Shown here piece by piece: positions 51,169 to 59,838 of a DNA stretch of 64,000 bases. Position 1 is the first letter of the stretch. Each line of letters opens with the position of its first letter. A program made the position numbers and the translations under genes. Origin of the DNA: an uncultured Alphaproteobacteria bacterium (lineage in GTDB: Bacteria; Pseudomonadota; Alphaproteobacteria; Rhodobacterales; Rhodobacteraceae); assembly GCA_902574225.1 (NCBI GenBank), contig CACGMO010000001.1, positions 1 to 64,000 on the forward strand, read 5' to 3'. The notes under the pieces are model-generated. The model saw nothing but the letters and a program-made list of their open reading frames with translations. It searched no databases and was not told where the DNA came from.

Positions 51169-52385
51169 TCCATGCAAATATAAGTAGTTGGTATAATTCT
51201 TTAAGCCAAGAATTAGAACGTAGTAGTGCAAGTATTGAGAAAGTAAATCGTAGATCAGAATATTGGAGAAAGAGTAACTTGGATATAGTTGCCAATCTTG
51301 ATCAAAAAATTTCTGAGACGGACCTAATTAATTTGAAAGGAACCCATCTGTATGAACCTGAACTGATTATTAATGGTGATATCATGGAATTAGCTAGTGA
51401 CAAAAGCTATAAAATTTCGAGCATTATGGACGAAATTGCTGATGAAGATTCCTTCACAAAAAACTATTTTGGTAAGCTTGAAGAAAAGTCTCAAAAACTT
51501 GTTTCCAGACCTTTGGCCAGAGATAATAGTCTCAATCCCAAAGTTGGTTATGCTCTCAGTTTGTCAGAGAGTTCTAAAAAACCGCTTGTAATACATAATA
51601 AAACTAATAAGTGTGCACGCAATTGCTTCCAAAGAAACCTAATAATTGTTAAAAAAGGCGTAGAAGCTACCATTATAGAAACAGGAAATAATCTCTCTGT
51701 TTTCAATTCAGTAACCGAAATTTATTTAGATGAAAATGCTAAGTTAAATTACCTAGATTTAACTGGAGAAAATAATATTTTTCCTAAAATTTCTCATAAA
51801 TTTTGTGATATGGCTGAAAAATCAGCTTTTAATCACTTTGGACTAAGATTAAATACTAAGTCGACAAGAAATGAGATTGAATTGCATCTTAATGGGCCAG
51901 GTATCAATACTTCAATCGCGAATGTCAGTCTAATAAATAAAAAACATCATTTTAGCGACGAAAACGTGTTAATAAATCATAATGCTTATGAATGTAAAAG
52001 TAGGCAAGTTTTTAAATCAGTGCTAGAAAATGATTGCACTTCAATAGTTCGAGGTAAAATCTATGTTGCGCCGGAAGCACAAAAGACCGACGGCTATCAA
52101 TCTAGTAGATCTCTTTTGCTTAACGAAAGCTCTAAGTTTTTATGTAAGCCAGAACTCGAGATTTATGCCGATGATGTAATTTGCTCTCATGGATCGACGT
52201 CCAGTTCCCTAGATAGACAAAGCCTTTTTTATTTACTGAGTAGAGGTGTACATAGGAATAAAGCTAAAGAAATGCTAATAACTGCGTTTATTTCGGAAGC
52301 CTTAGATGAGATTGAAGATGAAGGCATTAGATCAGAGCTGAGTAACTATATTGATGATTGGACCTCAAGCTTTTTTCATGAATAA
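51165..52385 (+). CDS. sufD: Fe-S cluster assembly protein SufD
   Basis: 406 residues. Divergent N-terminal half, but the right-handed beta-helix and C-terminus are typical: SIVRGKIYVAPEAQKTDGYQSSRSLLL, ADDVICSHGSTSSSLDRQSLFYLLSRG. Partner of SufB and SufC; recruits iron. TTG start overlapping the sufC stop. Confidence 0.94.
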   Translation: MIHANISSWYNSLSQELERSSASIEKVNRRSEYWRKSNLDIVANLDQKISETDLINLKGTHLYEPELIINGDIMELASDKSYKISSIMDEIADEDSFTKNYFGKLEEKSQKLVSRPLARDNSLNPKVGYALSLSESSKKPLVIHNKTNKCARNCFQRNLIIVKKGVEATIIETGNNLSVFNSVTEIYLDENAKLNYLDLTGENNIFPKISHKFCDMAEKSAFNHFGLRLNTKSTRNEIELHLNGPGINTSIANVSLINKKHHFSDENVLINHNAYECKSRQVFKSVLENDCTSIVRGKIYVAPEAQKTDGYQSSRSLLLNESSKFLCKPELEIYADDVICSHGSTSSSLDRQSLFYLLSRGVHRNKAKEMLITAFISEALDEIEDEGIRSELSNYIDDWTSSFFHE

Positions 52386-52953
52386 ACAGTTAAAAATTAA
52401 TAAAGGTTTCTTTACAGCTATAATCTCAGCATTCAGTGACCTTGATGCTTCTATTGATCAGCAATTTAAACTACGCGATAAAGAAAGCCAATTGCTACCC
52501 CTTCTGTATTTTACTTGCTTAATGTTGCTACTGTCACAATTAATAGAAGTCACCAGTCAAGTTCAAGACGATCCTTACCTATCTGTTATAACAGCTGTGG
52601 TTGTCTCCTACCTTTTTTTTCTTCCTATATTCATGTATCTCTTGGGCTTTATTCTTCACTTGATATTGAAAATGTTTGGATCTGTTTGCTCGAGTTTTCA
52701 AACTAGATTAGCTTTATTTTGGTCTCTTTCTGTTTCAACTTTAGTAATACTAGTTGCTAGCATTGCAAAAATATTCACAACTGGAGCTATAGAGCTTGTG
52801 CTTGTCATTCTATCAGAGCTAATTATAGTGTATATTTTTTCGCGAATTGTAAGTTTTGTTTCAAATTTTAAGGATAGAAACCTTTTCACTTTGATTATGA
52901 CCAGTTTGTATTTTGTACCCGTTGTTCTTACAAATTTTAGCTCAGGAACTTGA
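52378..52953 (+). CDS. YIP1-family membrane protein, suf operon member 1
   Basis: 191 residues from ATG 52378 (inside the last codons of sufD). Five hydrophobic segments; PLLYFTCLMLLLSQLIEV, YLFFLPIFMYLLGFILHLILKMFGS and TRLALFWSLSVSTLVILVAS fit the YIP1 pattern seen between sufD and sufS in Rhodobacterales. Function unknown; the tight coupling suggests a membrane link for Fe-S assembly. Confidence 0.8.
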   Translation: MNKQLKINKGFFTAIISAFSDLDASIDQQFKLRDKESQLLPLLYFTCLMLLLSQLIEVTSQVQDDPYLSVITAVVVSYLFFLPIFMYLLGFILHLILKMFGSVCSSFQTRLALFWSLSVSTLVILVASIAKIFTTGAIELVLVILSELIIVYIFSRIVSFVSNFKDRNLFTLIMTSLYFVPVVLTNFSSGT

Positions 52954-52959
52954 TAGCTA

Positions 52960-53571
52960 ATGGACTTGAAACATAAACTCAAGATAGCTCTCAGAAGGCC
53001 GACAGATTTGCCAGATGCATTGAGCCAAATAAAATTAAAATTAAGTTCTGTACTAGAGGGCACTGTTTTTATTGCAGCCATAACCTCTCTCTTAAACTCT
53101 TTGTTAGAAAGGCTATTCTTTAAGTCATCTGAGAATGCTTCAAAGTTACTTGAAAATAATTCATTATCGTTCATCTTCAATCCCTTTAGTTTGTTCGCCT
53201 TTGAATTAATTTTTATAATAACTGTGATGGCCTCTATTCTATTTTTTAGCAACTTTTCTAATAAAAAAATAGGTATCGAAGAATTAGGAAAAAATGTCTT
53301 GTTTTTGTTTTTAGTAACATTCGTATTCAAAATTATTCAGGCATTATTTCTATTTATTTCATTTGACTTATATTATATTTGCAGGTTTTTTGAATTAGTG
53401 TGGTTTATATGGGCATTGTCTTCTGTAGTGTCAACACTATATAAATTCAAAAGCGTCCTATTAACAGCATTTCTGGGCGTGATTACTGTATCATTAACCA
53501 TGGGATTTTTATTTATGATATTTGTATCAATTATACAATTTTTTTTAATCGGTGATTTGCCGAATGTTTGA
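52960..53571 (+). CDS. YIP1-like membrane protein, suf operon member 2
   Basis: 203 residues, four to five hydrophobic segments after a 30-residue basic/amphipathic N-terminus (RRPTDLPDALSQIKLKLSS). Similar overall plan to the preceding gene but low sequence similarity. Overlaps the sufS start by eight bases. No function known. Confidence 0.78.
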   Translation: MDLKHKLKIALRRPTDLPDALSQIKLKLSSVLEGTVFIAAITSLLNSLLERLFFKSSENASKLLENNSLSFIFNPFSLFAFELIFIITVMASILFFSNFSNKKIGIEELGKNVLFLFLVTFVFKIIQALFLFISFDLYYICRFFELVWFIWALSSVVSTLYKFKSVLLTAFLGVITVSLTMGFLFMIFVSIIQFFLIGDLPNV

Positions 53572-54784
53572 TGTTCTAGAATTTAGAAAAGAATTTCCAA
53601 TACTTTCTAAGAAAGTAAACGATAAGCCTTTGGTTTACCTAGATAACGGAGCGTCGTCACAAAAACCGATTAAAGTCATAGAAGCTATAAAAAAATGTTA
53701 TGAAAGCGAGTATTCAAATGTTCACAGAGGGTTGCATTACTTATCGAACCTTGCGACAGAAAAATATGAAGCAGTAAGAGACAAGGTTGTTGCTTTCTTA
53801 GGAGCTTCTTTTCAAGAAGAAATTATATTTACATCGGGTTCTACTGAGGCATTAAACCTTGTTTCATACGGGTGGGCTAACCAAAACCTTGTGTCTGGAG
53901 ATGAGATTATCTTATCAACGTTGGAGCATCATGCCAATATCGTTCCCTGGCATTTTTTAAGATCTAGAAAAGGCATCAAGCTTATTTGGGTTGATCCAGA
54001 TGAGAACGGTCAAATATCATTAGATATGATTGAAAAAAAGATTTCTTCAAAAACGAAAATGGTATGCATAACACACATGTCCAATGTTTTTGGCTCCATT
54101 CTTGATGTTAAGAATATTTGTAAAGCACTCAAAGATAGAGGAATTGTGACTGTATTGGATGGTTCTCAAGCTATTGTTCACTTGGAAATCAATGTCGAGG
54201 ATATTGGGTGTGATTTTTATACATTTACAGGCCATAAGCTTTTTGGGCCAACTGGCACTGGCATACTTTACGTTAATAAAAAAAGAATAAGTGAAATGGT
54301 TCCATTTAATGGTGGAGGAGAGATGATAAGAAGTGTCACGAAAGACGATGTGATTTATAATAAATCTCCATTTTTATTTGAGGCTGGCACACCAGGGATT
54401 GCTGAAATAATCGGTCTTGGCGCTGCAATAGACTTTGTTCAAAATCTAGACAGAAAATCAGTTTTAGAGTACGAAAAGTCAATTTCAGATTATACACGAA
54501 CCGAGTTAGAGAAGTTAGATTGGTTGGTTAGACACTGTTTTCATAAGGATAATCTTGCTATATTTTCTTTTTCTATGGAGGGGAGCGCGCATGCTCACGA
54601 TATGGCAACCATTTTAGATGCAAATGGTGTTGCGGTTAGGTCTGGTCACCATTGCGCACAACCTTTAATGGACTTTATTGGAGTGTCTGCTACTTGCAGA
54701 GCAAGTCTCGCTCTTTACAACACCGAACATGAAATTAACACTCTCATTGGATCATTAATGAAATGTAAAAAACTATTCGATTGA
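53564..54784 (+). CDS. sufS: SufS-type class II cysteine desulfurase
   Basis: 406 residues from ATG 53564. PLP Lys225 in TFTGHKLFGPTG; catalytic Cys364 in RSGHHCAQPLM on the short class II loop; YLDNGASSQKP, NVHRGLHYLSN and STLEHHANIVPW are SufS blocks. Supplies sulfur, usually via SufE or SufU; neither is seen here. Ends tail-to-tail with the penicillin-acylase homologue, overlapping 12 bp. Confidence 0.96.
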   Translation: MFDVLEFRKEFPILSKKVNDKPLVYLDNGASSQKPIKVIEAIKKCYESEYSNVHRGLHYLSNLATEKYEAVRDKVVAFLGASFQEEIIFTSGSTEALNLVSYGWANQNLVSGDEIILSTLEHHANIVPWHFLRSRKGIKLIWVDPDENGQISLDMIEKKISSKTKMVCITHMSNVFGSILDVKNICKALKDRGIVTVLDGSQAIVHLEINVEDIGCDFYTFTGHKLFGPTGTGILYVNKKRISEMVPFNGGGEMIRSVTKDDVIYNKSPFLFEAGTPGIAEIIGLGAAIDFVQNLDRKSVLEYEKSISDYTRTELEKLDWLVRHCFHKDNLAIFSFSMEGSAHAHDMATILDANGVAVRSGHHCAQPLMDFIGVSATCRASLALYNTEHEINTLIGSLMKCKKLFD

Positions 54785-57235
54785 CGAAGGATGGATAATA
54801 ATCTCGCCCTTTGCCCCGCCTAGTATTAAATCCCTAACCCCAGACAAGTATATATAATTTCCACTTTTCCAAAGACTTGTTTGATCATCATAATGCCTAG
54901 ATATTAAATGGCCACTTTGACCAGAAGGAATAATAAACATATTTTTAGTTGGTGAAGAGAAGTCAATTATCATTTTGAACGAGCTACCCTTTACTATTTT
55001 ATATCGAGAAAAGTCCCTTAACATTGTTGAATTCAAAGTGTGTTGGCTTCCGGAAATCTCACTCGATATTTCTTGCAAGAACTTTGGGATTAGAACGCCA
55101 TTAACTGAAAAAGAAGGATGGGTTATTCTTCGTTCATCACCCCATCTCCAATTGTTTATATCAGATCCATATACTTCTTTTAATTTTCGAAGACTTTTTG
55201 TGAGTGATTTTTTGGATAATTCTGCACATGTTTCAATTTTATCAGAATGTTTGATATCACACCATGCTCCAGCATTTTTGTAGTTTCTAAGTACTTTTTC
55301 CAAAAATAGTGGGGTGGCTATATTAGCAGATGAAGATTTGAAACTCAGTTCATCTTCGAGAAGCATTTTTATAAAGGTTTCAACCCATGTTGCATAAATA
55401 AGTGGCTCTGGTGAGCCAGCCATCATATTTCCATTCCAATTTGTTAAAAGTTCTAGACTACGGGTTTTGATCTCATTGATGTCATCTGGATCTTTATTAT
55501 CATACTGAAACCAAAGTTCTTTGCCCATGAGTGGTAATAAAGTACGAGCTGGCTCTGAAATAAAATCATTTTGTAGTTCTTTAAAGCTTTCAGCGCTATG
55601 AAACTCTCTTTTGCTAACCATTTTTGTTGCTCTAAGAAGTCTTTGTTCATCACCCCAATTGAAACTCATATGATCTGGGAAAGGGCTTTCTGAAAAGCTA
55701 TTGTTTGTATTGAGAATGAGTCCGTTTTTTAAAGAACCAGCAAAAGGTTTGAGTTCCTCTTTTTTATCTAAGCGCCATTCATTCTCAATCTTCCAGCCAG
55801 GTGTAATTACTTGCCCCTTTGTCTCATTTTCCTTTTTTCTTTTAGGCGAATTCCCAATAAATATAGAATTAACTTCCGTTTCATCAGCAACTACCAAAAT
55901 CAAATTGAAGCTATTGCCTTGTAACATATTATTTTTAAATTCATCTAAGCTTTTTGCAGACATTAAGTTCACGAAAGTTTCAAGGGTCTTATCGTTGTTT
56001 TTAAACCCCGTCCAAGCCAAAGAAATAAGAAAACCATCAGGAACTATAGATTGCATGTCATATAGTTCATGCGGTATTATAATTCGATTTTCAGTTCGCC
56101 TGACTGCAAAACTGATAGTAGCATTGTCTTTTACCTTTATTAACTTTTTCTGACTTGAAAATTGTTTGTACCCCGAAGGTGAAAGATATTGGTTTTTGTT
56201 TGCCGAGTTTATTTTTTCAAAATAAAGATCTTGGTCGTCAATAAATGAAAAAGACGACCCCCATGCTAATTTACTATTTTTTCCAGAAAATATAATTGGT
56301 ATGCCCGGGACTGTTGCCCCTACTACTGAGGTTTCTTTTAGATCAAGGTGGGCAAGCATCCATAGTGTTGGTGAAGATAGAGGAAGAAACAAATTTGTTG
56401 ATAATAGTGATTTTTTTGAGGCCGTTCGGCTACCATCGGCTGCAAACACGTTAGAATAAAATCCAGCATTTGGAGGTGTAAAAAAGCCATTGTAGCTTCC
56501 GTAATTATCTATTTTGACTTTATCATATTGTTGTTCTCTTAAATTTAAGATAACTTCATCAAGTTTTGAACGAAGAAGGCCTGGATCACTAATTAAATGC
56601 TTTATTTTATCATCTTTTGCGCTTGAAAATATTAAAGATGTGAGCTCTATTTCCGTCAAAGCTTTGTTAGACGACATAAACTCAATAAATTTAAATATTG
56701 TCAAACTGTCTACGGGGCTCCAAGGAGTGACCTCTGGAGTTTGGAAAAAAAATTCAGGAGATCCACGACCTAAACCCTGATCTTGTATTTCTTTCAACCG
56801 AAAATTAACTCCTTTGGAATAAGATGATAAAATTTTCTTTAAATCTGGTGATAAATTTTGAAAAATCTGCTTTGCTAGAGTTTGTAGATCCAGAGATTTC
56901 ATAAATGAGTCTAGGAGTACTGTTTCTGGGCCACTAATTTCAGATAGACGACCTTGGGATATTCGTTTAAGGTATGTCATTTGCCAAAGGCGCTCTTGTG
57001 CATGAATATACCCTAAACCAAAAAAAGTTTCTTCATTGCTTTTTCCTGTGATGTGTGGAACTGCGTATAAATCTGTTTTTATAGAGACTTTCGATTGAAT
57101 ATCAGAAGAGAATACGTCCTTTCTATAATTTGGCAGGGATTGATAGCTTAAATAAAAGAAAAATCCTGAGATTAATAGGGAAAATAAGATCAATGCCATG
57201 AAAATATAAGGCACTGTTTTTAATAGTATTTTCAT
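54773..57235 (-). CDS. Penicillin acylase (S45 Ntn-hydrolase) family protein
   Basis: 820 residues. N-terminal hydrophobic segment (about 10-30) anchors or exports it. Alpha-chain motif VPHITGKSNEETFFGLGYIHAQERLWQM; predicted autocleavage/nucleophile Ser261 in FYSNVFAADGSRTAS; beta-chain VVGATVPGIPIIFSGKNSKLAWG, NTNNSF, WRWGDERRITHPSF, PSGQSGH. Periplasmic amidase, possibly acyl-homoserine lactone or amino acid amide hydrolysis; substrate unknown. Confidence 0.92.
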   Translation of the reverse strand: MKILLKTVPYIFMALILFSLLISGFFFYLSYQSLPNYRKDVFSSDIQSKVSIKTDLYAVPHITGKSNEETFFGLGYIHAQERLWQMTYLKRISQGRLSEISGPETVLLDSFMKSLDLQTLAKQIFQNLSPDLKKILSSYSKGVNFRLKEIQDQGLGRGSPEFFFQTPEVTPWSPVDSLTIFKFIEFMSSNKALTEIELTSLIFSSAKDDKIKHLISDPGLLRSKLDEVILNLREQQYDKVKIDNYGSYNGFFTPPNAGFYSNVFAADGSRTASKKSLLSTNLFLPLSSPTLWMLAHLDLKETSVVGATVPGIPIIFSGKNSKLAWGSSFSFIDDQDLYFEKINSANKNQYLSPSGYKQFSSQKKLIKVKDNATISFAVRRTENRIIIPHELYDMQSIVPDGFLISLAWTGFKNNDKTLETFVNLMSAKSLDEFKNNMLQGNSFNLILVVADETEVNSIFIGNSPKRKKENETKGQVITPGWKIENEWRLDKKEELKPFAGSLKNGLILNTNNSFSESPFPDHMSFNWGDEQRLLRATKMVSKREFHSAESFKELQNDFISEPARTLLPLMGKELWFQYDNKDPDDINEIKTRSLELLTNWNGNMMAGSPEPLIYATWVETFIKMLLEDELSFKSSSANIATPLFLEKVLRNYKNAGAWCDIKHSDKIETCAELSKKSLTKSLRKLKEVYGSDINNWRWGDERRITHPSFSVNGVLIPKFLQEISSEISGSQHTLNSTMLRDFSRYKIVKGSSFKMIIDFSSPTKNMFIIPSGQSGHLISRHYDDQTSLWKSGNYIYLSGVRDLILGGAKGEIIIHPSSIE

Positions 57236-57305
57236 TATATCAACTTTTTTAAAAAACCAGATTATATTATACTAATACGATTGTTCAATTATTTAGGATT
57301 AAGTT

Positions 57306-58172
57306 ATGAAAAAAATTACCTTTATTGGATTAGGCGTAATGGGCTTCCCAATGGCAGGGCATCTTTCAAAGGAGGGTTACAATGTGACTGTTTACAATAG
57401 ATCAGAAGAAAAATCAAAATTGTGGATTAAAAACAATATTGGAACTTATTCTACTTCAATAAAAGAAGCAGTTTCAGAAAGCGATATCGTCTTTAGTTGT
57501 GTTGGTAATGATACGGATTTGAGAGAAATAACTTTAGGAACAGATAAAGCCTTTTCTTCTATGAAACCTGATAGCGTGTTTATTGATCACACTACGACAT
57601 CCTCTGACATTGCTGTTGAACTTTCCAAAAAAGCTAAAGAATTCAATATTCATTTTTTAGATGCTCCTGTCTCAGGAGGAGAAGTTGGTGCTGTAAAAGG
57701 AGAGTTAACCGTGATGATTGGCGGTGAAAGTTCAATTTTTGAAAAAATAAAATCAATAATTGCAGCCTATGCAAAAAATATTACTTTAATTGGAGGTCCT
57801 GGCAAGGGACAAATAGCAAAAATGGTTAATCAAATTTGTATTGCAGGACTTATACAAGCCCTTTCAGAAGCAATCTCATTTTCTGAAAAAAGCGGGTTGG
57901 ATACTAAGAAAGTTTTAGACGCTATTTCGCAAGGCGCAGCTGGTAGTTGGCAACTCAGTAACAGAGGTGAGACAATGGTTGATCGTAAATTTGATTTTGG
58001 TTTCGCTGTAAAATTGATGAGAAAAGATCTTGGTATATGTCTTGACCACGCTGGCAATAATAATATCTCGTTACCAATAACCTCAATAGTCAACCAATTC
58101 TATGCAGAGATTCAAAGAAATGGGGGCTCAAAATTTGATACTTCTAGTCTTTTAACGAGGTTTGATAACTGA
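57306..58172 (+). CDS. 3-hydroxyisobutyrate dehydrogenase-family NAD(P)-dependent reductase
   Basis: 288 residues. Rossmann start IGLGVMGFPMAGHLSKEG, VYNRSEEKS; substrate motif DAPVSGGEVGAVKGELTVMIGG; catalytic Lys in GKGQIAKMVNQ. Could be 3-hydroxyisobutyrate dehydrogenase or a glyoxylate/succinic semialdehyde reductase, which share these motifs. Convergent with the SYLF gene, five bases apart. Confidence 0.9.
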   Translation: MKKITFIGLGVMGFPMAGHLSKEGYNVTVYNRSEEKSKLWIKNNIGTYSTSIKEAVSESDIVFSCVGNDTDLREITLGTDKAFSSMKPDSVFIDHTTTSSDIAVELSKKAKEFNIHFLDAPVSGGEVGAVKGELTVMIGGESSIFEKIKSIIAAYAKNITLIGGPGKGQIAKMVNQICIAGLIQALSEAISFSEKSGLDTKKVLDAISQGAAGSWQLSNRGETMVDRKFDFGFAVKLMRKDLGICLDHAGNNNISLPITSIVNQFYAEIQRNGGSKFDTSSLLTRFDN

Positions 58173-58177
58173 ATAGG

Positions 58178-58747
58178 CTACCTAATTAATCTCGAATACT
58201 TCGCACCAACTAACGAAGTCCCCGCTAAGAGACCTTTTTGATCAAAAACTACAGCATAGACAGGTTTAGAAATTGTTTTTGAGCTAACACCTATTGAATA
58301 GCCTTTATCTCTAAAGACCACTTCAGCATCAGCTCCCAGCTCCCAGCCATCTTTAACTCTGAATTTTTGTAATGCTTCTTCTGTCATAAAAAAAATAATA
58401 TTTGAATATTGCTGAGCTCCTATCTGTAATCCATAGGAAGCAGATGCCAATGAATAATAATCAACTGGTGCTTCATTAATTCTTAATACTCCTTCCCCAT
58501 ATGCTCCGCCTAAAATAAGACCCGCTTTAGTAATTCTTGGAATAATAAGAGTTGCTGGAGCATTTTTGTATATGCTTACGGTGTCCGGATCAATTTCGAA
58601 TAAATTTTGTAAAACTAGCTCTGCATCTCTGTTGATCACGCTGCCACTATTAATCTGGTCTACATTCTGACATGTTAAGAGAAGAAAAGAAATTATGGTT
58701 AAAAAAATACAATTTTCTATTTTCTTAATTAGTAAAATTAACCACAT
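58178..58747 (-). CDS. SYLF/YSC84-domain lipoprotein-like protein
   Basis: 189 residues from ATG 58747, two bases after the hemB stop. Signal with possible lipobox LLTC (T at -1 is atypical). SYLF features: ATLIIPRITKAGLILGGAYGEGVL, YYSLASASYGLQIGAQQYSNIIFFMTEEAL, GADAEVVF. The domain binds lipids. Co-transcribed with hemB. Confidence 0.85.
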   Translation of the reverse strand: MWLILLIKKIENCIFLTIISFLLLTCQNVDQINSGSVINRDAELVLQNLFEIDPDTVSIYKNAPATLIIPRITKAGLILGGAYGEGVLRINEAPVDYYSLASASYGLQIGAQQYSNIIFFMTEEALQKFRVKDGWELGADAEVVFRDKGYSIGVSSKTISKPVYAVVFDQKGLLAGTSLVGAKYSRLIR

Positions 58748-58749
58748 TT

Positions 58750-59751
58750 TCAACCACCACTACTCTTATCTAGTATATCTGCAGCTTCAGGTGCAAAATA
58801 TGTTAATATACCATCGCATCCAGCTCTTTTAAAGCAAGTAAGGCTTTCGATTATTGTAATATCTTTATCGAGCCAATTATTCTCAATCGCTCCTCTTATC
58901 ATTGAGTATTCTCCTGAAACTTGGTAAGCAAAAGTTGGAAAGCTAAACTTTCGTTTTACTTCTGAAATAATATCAAGATAAGGCATTCCGGGCTTTACCA
59001 TAACCATATCAGCCCCTTCATTTATATCCTCTCCAACTTCCCTAATCGCTTCTTGAATGTTAGGAGGATCAATTTGATAAGTTTTTTTATCACCTTTTAG
59101 TAATCCTTGTGCTCCAACTGCTTCTCTAAATGGCCCGTAATAAGCTGACGCAAATTTTGCTGCATATGACATAATTAGCGTATTCTTGAAACCCTTTTCT
59201 TCAAGGGCAACTCTTATTTTTTTAATTCTGCCGTCCATCATATCAGATGGACCAAGTATATCCGCTCCAGCTTCAGCTTGAACCAATGCCTGTCTTTCTA
59301 GCGCTACCAAGGTTTCATCATTCATTATTTTCCCATCTACTAGAAGACCATCATGACCATCAATGTTATAGGGATCGAGCGCGACATCGAGCATCACAAT
59401 CAGTTCAGGAAATTTTTTTTTCAATTGCCTCGTAGCAAAATTTACTAAGTTTTCTGGATTCCAAGCTTCCTCACAATCAGAGGATTTTTTATTTGAAGGT
59501 GTTAGTGGGAATAAAGCTACTGCCAATATTCCTGAACTAATTAACTTCTCTACGTATGGAATAAGTGTGTCTAATGAGTACCTATTTACCCCTGGCATAG
59601 AAGGAATATTTTCAATAATCTTTGTACCTTCTCTCAAGAATATAGGGCAAATCAAATCAGACTTACTTAGGATCGTTTCTCTAACTAAGGCCCTTACTCC
59701 ACTATTCTGCCTTAATCTTCTTCCCCTTCTGTTGGGAAAGCTACTAAACAT
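58750..59751 (-). CDS. hemB: Delta-aminolevulinic acid dehydratase
   Basis: 333 residues. Forms porphobilinogen in heme synthesis. RRLRQN, DVALDPYNIDGHDG, SPSDMMDGR-like GPSDMMDGR, catalytic lysines in SYAAKFAS and VMVKPGMPYLD, YQVSGEYSMI, and ILTYFAPEAADIL. The metal loop reads SSDCEEAWNPENLV, lacking the three-Cys zinc site, so Mg-type. Confidence 0.96.
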   Translation of the reverse strand: MFSSFPNRRGRRLRQNSGVRALVRETILSKSDLICPIFLREGTKIIENIPSMPGVNRYSLDTLIPYVEKLISSGILAVALFPLTPSNKKSSDCEEAWNPENLVNFATRQLKKKFPELIVMLDVALDPYNIDGHDGLLVDGKIMNDETLVALERQALVQAEAGADILGPSDMMDGRIKKIRVALEEKGFKNTLIMSYAAKFASAYYGPFREAVGAQGLLKGDKKTYQIDPPNIQEAIREVGEDINEGADMVMVKPGMPYLDIISEVKRKFSFPTFAYQVSGEYSMIRGAIENNWLDKDITIIESLTCFKRAGCDGILTYFAPEAADILDKSSGG

Positions 59752-59838
59752 CGTAATTATCCTAACTGTTTATAAAAATAATATTTTATTCTAGTTTTTA
59801 TTCATTTAATCAGCAATAACTTTGTTAGAGAAATTTGC

